A stretch of DNA of 7,366 nt from Oscillospiraceae bacterium (lineage in GTDB: Bacteria; Bacillota; Clostridia; Oscillospirales; Oscillospiraceae): positions 1-7,366 of the forward strand of contig JAFNXT010000209.1 of assembly GCA_017378975.1 (NCBI GenBank). Reading direction: 5' to 3'. Within the stretch, counting starts at the first letter, position 1. Each line of letters starts with the position of its first letter. A model generated the notes under the pieces. It did no database searches. It was given only the letters and a program-made list of their open reading frames with translations, and had not been told where the DNA came from. A program made the position numbers and the translations under genes. Below are positions 4,000-7,366 of the stretch, one piece after another.

Positions 4000-5340
4000 T
4001 CAATAACGGTATCGCCTGCGCTTGGCGATCAGGAACAGGGCGGACAGGACCACGGCCATGGTCTCTGCCACTAAAATGGACCACCAGATCCCGTCGATGC
4101 CCCAAAGGGCCGGAAGGATCAGCACCGCCGCGATCTGGAACACCATGGTCCGCAGGAAGGAGACCAAGGCGGAGGTCAGACCGTCGTTCAGGGCGGTGAA
4201 GAAGCCGGAGCAGAAGATCGCGTAGCCCATGGGCAGGAAGGACAGACCGAAGATCCGGAAGCCGGACACCGTCAGGTCCATGAGCCCTTCATCATAGCCC
4301 ACGAAAAGTCGGGACAGGGGCACTGCCAGCACTTCGGCGGCAAGGATCATCAGGATGCCGAAAAGACCCGTGAGCCACAGGCTCTTTTGCCGGAGGCTCC
4401 GGAGCTCCGGGTGGTTTTGGGCACCGAAGTGGAAGCCTACCACCGGGGCGGTGCCGATGGAATAGCCGATGAAGACGGCGGCGAAGATCAGGCTCACATA
4501 CATCATGACTCCATAGGCCGCCACGCCGTCCTCTCCGGCGTAGCGCAGGAGCTGGAGGTTATAGAGCATGCCTACCACGTTCATGGAGACGTTGCTCATG
4601 AACTCGGAGGAGCCGTTGGTGCAGGCTTTCCAGAGGGCCTTCCCCTCGAACCGGGTCCTGCCCAGATGCAGGAGACTGTCGTTCTTCCGGAAGAAATAGA
4701 GCAGAGGGATGCCGCCGCCCACGGTCTGGCTCAGGGCGGTGGCGATCGCCGCGCCGGCGAGCTTGTAAGGCTGGGGCAGACCGATCACCAGCAGGGCATC
4801 GAGCACCATATTGGTCACACCGGCACAGACCGTCACCGCAAGACCCAGTTGGGGCTTCTCCGCCGTGACGAAGAAGGACTGGAACAGGAATTGCAGGATA
4901 TTGAAGGGGAGTGCCAGCAGGATGATCCGGGCGTATACCACGGCATCCTCCAGCACCTGCCCTTCGGCACCCAGAAGCCGGGCCAGAGGCCGGATGGTCC
5001 AGATCCCCAACAGGGAGAACAGGATGCCAAGCCCGAAGGCGGTGTAGACCAGCAAAGAGAACCAGCGGTCCGCCTTGGCCCGGTCCCGTTCGCCCAGCGT
5101 CTTCGCTACCAATGCGGAGCCGCCGGTGCCGAACATGAAGCCGATGGTGGCCAGGATCATGAGCACGGGCCAGACCAGATTCGCCGCGGTGAAGGCGGTC
5201 TTGCCGGCGAAGTTGGATACGAAGAAGCCGTCCACCACGCCGTAGATCGAGGTGAAGATCATCATGCCGATCGAGGGCAGGGTGAACCGGAGCAGGCGGC
5301 CATAGGTGAAATGGTCGGATAATTGGATCTTTGGAGACAC
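4000..5340 (-). CDS. MATE family multidrug efflux transporter (MepA-like)
   Basis: An integral membrane exporter of the multidrug and toxic compound extrusion family, expected to expel organic cations or other compounds using a Na or proton gradient. It is 446 residues long with about twelve hydrophobic segments in two similar halves, the usual MATE size and layout. The first half carries LLRFTLPSIGMMIFTSIYGV and VDGFFVSNFAGKTAFTAANL near the N-terminus, then GTGGSALVAKTLGERDRAKAD. The second half carries YSIGTAPVVGFHFGAQNHPE, the MepA-type counterpart. The tail is basic (KRRRYRY). A GTG at 5346 is possible and would overlap the HD stop as GTGA, but its ribosome site would touch it; the GTG at 5340 gives seven bases after GGAGG and is preferred. 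Tight coupling to the HD gene implies joint expression. Substrate cannot be predicted. Confidence 0.92.
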   Translation of the reverse strand: MSPKIQLSDHFTYGRLLRFTLPSIGMMIFTSIYGVVDGFFVSNFAGKTAFTAANLVWPVLMILATIGFMFGTGGSALVAKTLGERDRAKADRWFSLLVYTAFGLGILFSLLGIWTIRPLARLLGAEGQVLEDAVVYARIILLALPFNILQFLFQSFFVTAEKPQLGLAVTVCAGVTNMVLDALLVIGLPQPYKLAGAAIATALSQTVGGGIPLLYFFRKNDSLLHLGRTRFEGKALWKACTNGSSEFMSNVSMNVVGMLYNLQLLRYAGEDGVAAYGVMMYVSLIFAAVFIGYSIGTAPVVGFHFGAQNHPELRSLRQKSLWLTGLFGILMILAAEVLAVPLSRLFVGYDEGLMDLTVSGFRIFGLSFLPMGYAIFCSGFFTALNDGLTSALVSFLRTMVFQIAAVLILPALWGIDGIWWSILVAETMAVVLSALFLIAKRRRYRY

Positions 5341-5342
5341 GG

Positions 5343-5771
5343 TCACTCCTCCAGCAGGGCCATGGCGGCCTTGTATTTTTCTACCCGTGCCAGCGCCCGG
5401 TCATCGATGGTGTCCAGCCGGGTCAGGTCGCTGTTGTGGCGCAGGTCCGCCAGCTTCACGGCTCTGGCGATGGGGTCGTGCTTCAGGGCCGCCACATAGT
5501 CCATGTAGGGAGTGTCTTCCCTGTGGGTCAGCAGGCGCAGAGCCGCCAGCACCGGGGCAGGGAAGCCCATGGCGGCCAGATCCTCCGGCGTATAGGCGGT
5601 ATCCTCCATCACGTCGTGGAGCAGAGCCACCACCGTCCCGTATTCCGTCTCCATCTGCTCGGCAAGGTGGAAGGGGTGGAACACATAGGGCAGACCGGTC
5701 TTGTCCACCTGATCTTTGTGGGCATCGAAGCACAGCCGCAGGGCACGTTTGGTCAGGTCCGTATAGAGCAT
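5343..5771 (-). CDS. Stand-alone HD-domain hydrolase, (p)ppGpp hydrolase (MESH1/SpoT) type
   Basis: A 142-residue protein matching only the metal-dependent HD hydrolase domain of RelA/SpoT proteins: the first ligand His32 in YVFHPFHLAEQM, the HD pair at 52-53 followed by acidic residues in LLHDVMEDTAYTPEDL (51-66), and the last ligand Asp109 in VKLADLRHNSDLTR. All metal ligands expected in the family are present. There is no synthetase, TGS or ACT domain, so it should at most degrade alarmones or a related 3'-pyrophosphorylated nucleotide or NADPH-like substrate, as MESH1 relatives do; which one is unknown. The ATG at 5771 is chosen from GGAGGAG shortly upstream; the longer open frame to 5921 crosses the divergent promoter region. 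It is first gene of an operon with the MATE exporter, whose start lies at its stop codon. Confidence 0.88.
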   Translation of the reverse strand: MLYTDLTKRALRLCFDAHKDQVDKTGLPYVFHPFHLAEQMETEYGTVVALLHDVMEDTAYTPEDLAAMGFPAPVLAALRLLTHREDTPYMDYVAALKHDPIARAVKLADLRHNSDLTRLDTIDDRALARVEKYKAAMALLEE

Positions 5772-5800
5772 GGGGCTCCTCCTTTGGGAAGTTTGGGTAT

Positions 5801-5829
5801 ATGATACCACGGTTTGGGCCGATTTGGAA
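5801..5829 (-). promoter_or_regulatory. Promoter of the HD-MATE operon
   Basis: On the minus strand TATCAT (5801-5806) is preceded by TGG, an extended -10 motif, and by a weak -35 TTCCAA (5824-5829) at 17 bp. Transcription would start near 5794, about 23 bases before the HD start codon. The -10 lies in a small palindrome GGTATATGATACC (5797-5809). Confidence 0.5.
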
Positions 5830-5857
5830 GCATCCTGTACAAAGATCCGGTCCGCTC

Positions 5858-5886
5858 TTGCAAAAAGAACCAAAATACGATATCCT
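5858..5886 (+). promoter_or_regulatory. Promoter of the ZIP-DUF3784 pair
   Basis: TTGCAA (5858-5863) and TATCCT (5881-5886) lie 17 bp apart on the plus strand, with an A-rich spacer. Start expected near 5893, about 29 bases before the ZIP ATG. The octamer ATCCTGTA at 5882-5889 also occurs exactly 50 bp upstream (5832-5839), and CTGTAACAG (5885-5893) is a short palindrome at the start site; either might be a regulator site. Confidence 0.6.
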
Positions 5887-5921
5887 GTAACAGAAAAAAC
5901 ATGGGAACAGGAGAAACACAT

Positions 5922-6674
5922 ATGGATGTGATCGGAACTTTGATCCTGACCACGGCGCTGGCCGGTGTGGCAGGTACGGGCCTTGGAGGCCTGATCGGAG
6001 CCATGCTCCAGAAGGATTCCAACCGGGTGGTGAGCTTACTGCTGAGCTTCGCCGGTGGTGTGATGCTCAGCGTGGTCTGCTTCGATCTGGTGACGGAAGC
6101 GATCGGGACCGGCATGGGCATCTGGACCGTGGTGGGTGCCGTGGCCTTCGGTGTGGCGGTGACCTTCCTTTTGAACCATCTGATCGACCGGAAGACCAAT
6201 CCGGAGGTCCCCCACATCGATGCGGACCATCCCAAGACGGCGGACGATCTGGATGAGCTGATCCACAGCGACCATCTGGAACAGCATTACGCCCGGAAGG
6301 ACAGCAAGCTGGGCCTGTTCGTGGCGGGGGTGGTCATGGCCTGCGCCATCGCTTTGCACAACGTGCCGGAGGGCATGACCATCGGTGCTTCCTATGCCTC
6401 CGGTGACGGCGTTCTGGGACGGGCCGCCATGACGCTGGCGGTGCTGATCACGGCCTGTACCGGTATCCCCACGATCCTGGGTGCCTTGCTGGGCTATCTG
6501 CTGGGAGAGATCGGACCCTTGGGTCTGACCATGAGCCTTGGCTTCGCCAGCGGTGCCATGCTGTATGTGGTGTTCGGTGAGATCCTGCCCCAGTCGATCC
6601 TCATGTATCACAGCAAGCTTCCGGCTTTCTCCACCATCGTGGGGATCCTGGCGGGCCTGCTGATCATCTTCTGA
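5922..6674 (+). CDS. ZIP family metal transporter-like membrane protein
   Basis: A 250-residue membrane protein of the ZIP (zinc/iron-regulated transporter) family, expected to move Zn, Mn or Fe across the cytoplasmic membrane. Three N-terminal hydrophobic segments (about 3-29, 35-58, 66-87) are followed by a cytoplasmic loop rich in His and Asp (97-123, e.g. PHIDADHP and HSDHLEQHY), then the hallmark ALHNVPEGMTIG at 144-155. The next segment, TLAVLITACTGIPTILGALL, lacks the second His/Gln...PEG motif that normally supplies metal ligands. Further on is SGAMLYVVFGEILPQS (210-225) and a last hydrophobic stretch ending at the C-terminus. The frame is open from 5814, but the ATG at 5922 follows AGGAG (5909-5913) and matches the family N-terminus. 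The stop is three bases before the DUF3784 start, so the two are co-translated. Direction and metal are not determinable. Confidence 0.85.
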   Translation: MDVIGTLILTTALAGVAGTGLGGLIGAMLQKDSNRVVSLLLSFAGGVMLSVVCFDLVTEAIGTGMGIWTVVGAVAFGVAVTFLLNHLIDRKTNPEVPHIDADHPKTADDLDELIHSDHLEQHYARKDSKLGLFVAGVVMACAIALHNVPEGMTIGASYASGDGVLGRAAMTLAVLITACTGIPTILGALLGYLLGEIGPLGLTMSLGFASGAMLYVVFGEILPQSILMYHSKLPAFSTIVGILAGLLIIF

Positions 6675-6677
6675 GCG

Positions 6678-6995
6678 ATGGCGCTGTTCGTGGTGCTGAT
6701 GTTCCTTGTAGCGCTGTTGTTCGCGGTGATCGCAGTGCTGATCTACAAAGGGAAGACGGAGCTGATCCATGACTATCACCGCACCCGGGTGGAGGATCAC
6801 GCCGCCTATGGCAGAGCCTTCGGCAAGGCCATGGGCATCATCGCGGCGGCCTGTGGCGTCAGCGGTATGATCGGACTGCTGGGAGAGGCCCCTTGGGTGG
6901 TCATCACCGCCGTGGCGGTGGCGGTGGCAGGTCTCGTGGCAGGGATCGTGGCGCTGGTGATCGTCCAGAAAAAGTATAACGACGGTATATTTTGA
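6678..6995 (+). CDS. DUF3784 family small membrane protein
   Basis: A 105-residue protein with three likely membrane segments (about 3-22, 51-69, 73-96). The first is followed by YKGKTELIHDYHRTRV (23-38) and then YGRAFGKAMG, the conserved signature of the DUF3784 family as I recall it; the function of that family is unknown. It starts three bases after the ZIP stop with no clear ribosome site of its own, so translation probably depends on ribosomes leaving the ZIP gene. A strong terminator begins just after its stop. An accessory role to the ZIP transporter is possible from the pairing, but many small membrane proteins of this type sit in unrelated operons. Confidence 0.8.
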   Translation: MALFVVLMFLVALLFAVIAVLIYKGKTELIHDYHRTRVEDHAAYGRAFGKAMGIIAAACGVSGMIGLLGEAPWVVITAVAVAVAGLVAGIVALVIVQKKYNDGIF

Positions 6996-7000
6996 AAAAA

Positions 7001-7050
7001 GCTGTCATCGCAAGGAGCCCCATAGGGTCTCCTTGCGATGACAGCGATTT
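7001..7050. terminator. Strong bidirectional Rho-independent terminator
   Basis: A perfect 17-bp stem, GCTGTCATCGCAAGGAG (7001-7017) with CTCCTTGCGATGACAGC (7029-7045), and an 11-base loop. A T run (7048-7052) follows on the plus strand, and an A run (6995-7000) precedes it, giving a T run on the minus strand. It ends both the ZIP-DUF3784 transcript and the convergent PHP gene. Confidence 0.92.
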
Positions 7051-7053
7051 TTA

Positions 7054-7366
7054 TCACTCGCTTGGTCTGTGGAGCCGGTGGTGGTTTTGGCGCAGGGCGT
7101 TGGCCAGCGCCTGTTCGGTGTGGACGCGGTAGGGCAGGCGGATGCCTGCGCTGCCGATCCGGGGGTCATCGGACCGGTGGATGTCGCCGCCGGAGGTGAG
7201 GATCTTCCCCGGAAGGACGGCGGCGTGGGCGGCATCGTTGGCTCTTTGGTCGTTGGAGGCGTTGAACACCTCGATCCCATCCAGCAGATCCCAGCGCAGA
7301 GGGGTCCCGGCCGGCTCCCAGCGGTAGGGATGGGCCTGGATCATCAGTACGTCATGACCGTGGGCC
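7054..7366 (-). CDS. PHP-domain phosphoesterase, C-terminal part only
   Basis: The last 103 residues of a protein that enters from the right window edge. It belongs to the PHP (polymerase and histidinol phosphatase) metal-dependent phosphoesterase superfamily: VLMIQAHPYRW contains the conserved AHP histidine, LLDGIEVFNASNDQRAND is the usual strand and helix before the next motif, and LTSGGDIHRSDDPRIGSAGI carries the Asp-x-His metal ligands near the C-terminus. The N-terminal HxH motif must lie outside the window. An internal ATG at 7344 exists, but the frame continues upstream as AHGHDVL, so it is not the start. Subfamily (nucleotide 3',5'-phosphatase, histidinol phosphatase or other) cannot be told from this part. 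The stop lies nine bases from the shared terminator stem. Confidence 0.85.
   Translation of the reverse strand, partial: AHGHDVLMIQAHPYRWEPAGTPLRWDLLDGIEVFNASNDQRANDAAHAAVLPGKILTSGGDIHRSDDPRIGSAGIRLPYRVHTEQALANALRQNHHRLHRPSE

Noticed and set aside
4387..5322. Plus-strand open frame opposite the MATE gene (311 codons)
   Set aside because: Glu/Gln/His/Gly-rich translation without hydrophobic core, typical of the complement of a membrane-protein gene.
5772..5921. In-frame N-terminal extensions of the HD protein and of the ZIP protein across the shared upstream region
   Set aside because: Both would be translated from the divergent promoter region; internal ATGs at 5771 and 5922 have proper ribosome sites and match family N-termini.
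6036..6800. Minus-strand open frame opposite the ZIP and DUF3784 genes (254 codons)
   Set aside because: His/Gln-rich shadow of two membrane-protein genes; no start signals.
1..7366. CRISPR array, tRNA, rRNA, transposase or integrase
   Set aside because: No regularly spaced repeats, cloverleaf, ribosomal sequence or mobile-element enzyme was seen on either strand.

Overview
The window looks like chromosomal DNA from a GC-rich Gram-positive bacterium, most likely an Oscillospiraceae-like gut Clostridium. The grounds are near-consensus AGGAGG ribosome binding sites at most starts, sigma-A-type promoters with 16-17 bp spacers, Rho-independent hairpins, and protein families common in Clostridia (macro domain plus helix-turn-helix, NimA-like flavoprotein, RyR-domain protein, DUF3784, MepA-like MATE). 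No transposase, integrase, phage gene, CRISPR array, tRNA or rRNA is visible.

Left part (1-2928, minus strand). Four genes form one probable operon read right to left: a NimA-like pyridoxamine-phosphate-oxidase-fold flavoprotein, a macro-domain/helix-turn-helix fusion, a von Willebrand A (VWA) protein and an ADP-ribosylglycohydrolase cut by the window edge. A strong promoter (TTGCAA, 17 bp, TAGAAT) precedes the first gene and carries an 8-bp direct repeat that could be an operator. Two of the four products belong to ADP-ribose-binding or ADP-ribose-removing families, so the theme is ADP-ribose or NAD-derived metabolism or signalling.

Middle (2874-4000). The divergent spacer holds a 78-bp imperfect inverted-repeat element. 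After it come a second strong promoter and a highly structured leader that looks like a transcription attenuator or a small RNA. These precede a 73-residue helical protein of unknown function. Convergent to it is a minus-strand pair, an unlisted 43-codon ORF and a RyR-domain protein. The pair's proposed promoter shares an unusual CCCC/GGGG inverted repeat in its spacer with a candidate promoter in the divergent region, suggesting common control.

Right part (3961-7366). An HD-domain hydrolase of the (p)ppGpp-hydrolase type and a MATE exporter form a tightly coupled minus-strand pair ending in a 13-bp hairpin. A ZIP-like metal transporter and a DUF3784 membrane protein are transcribed divergently as a second pair. 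They end at a strong bidirectional terminator shared with a partial PHP-domain phosphoesterase that enters from the right edge.

The most interesting parts are the ADP-ribose operon with its macro-HTH fusion lacking the usual active-site asparagines, the nearby RyR protein, and the structured leader RNA. All functional statements come from reading motifs by eye, and no database search was run.
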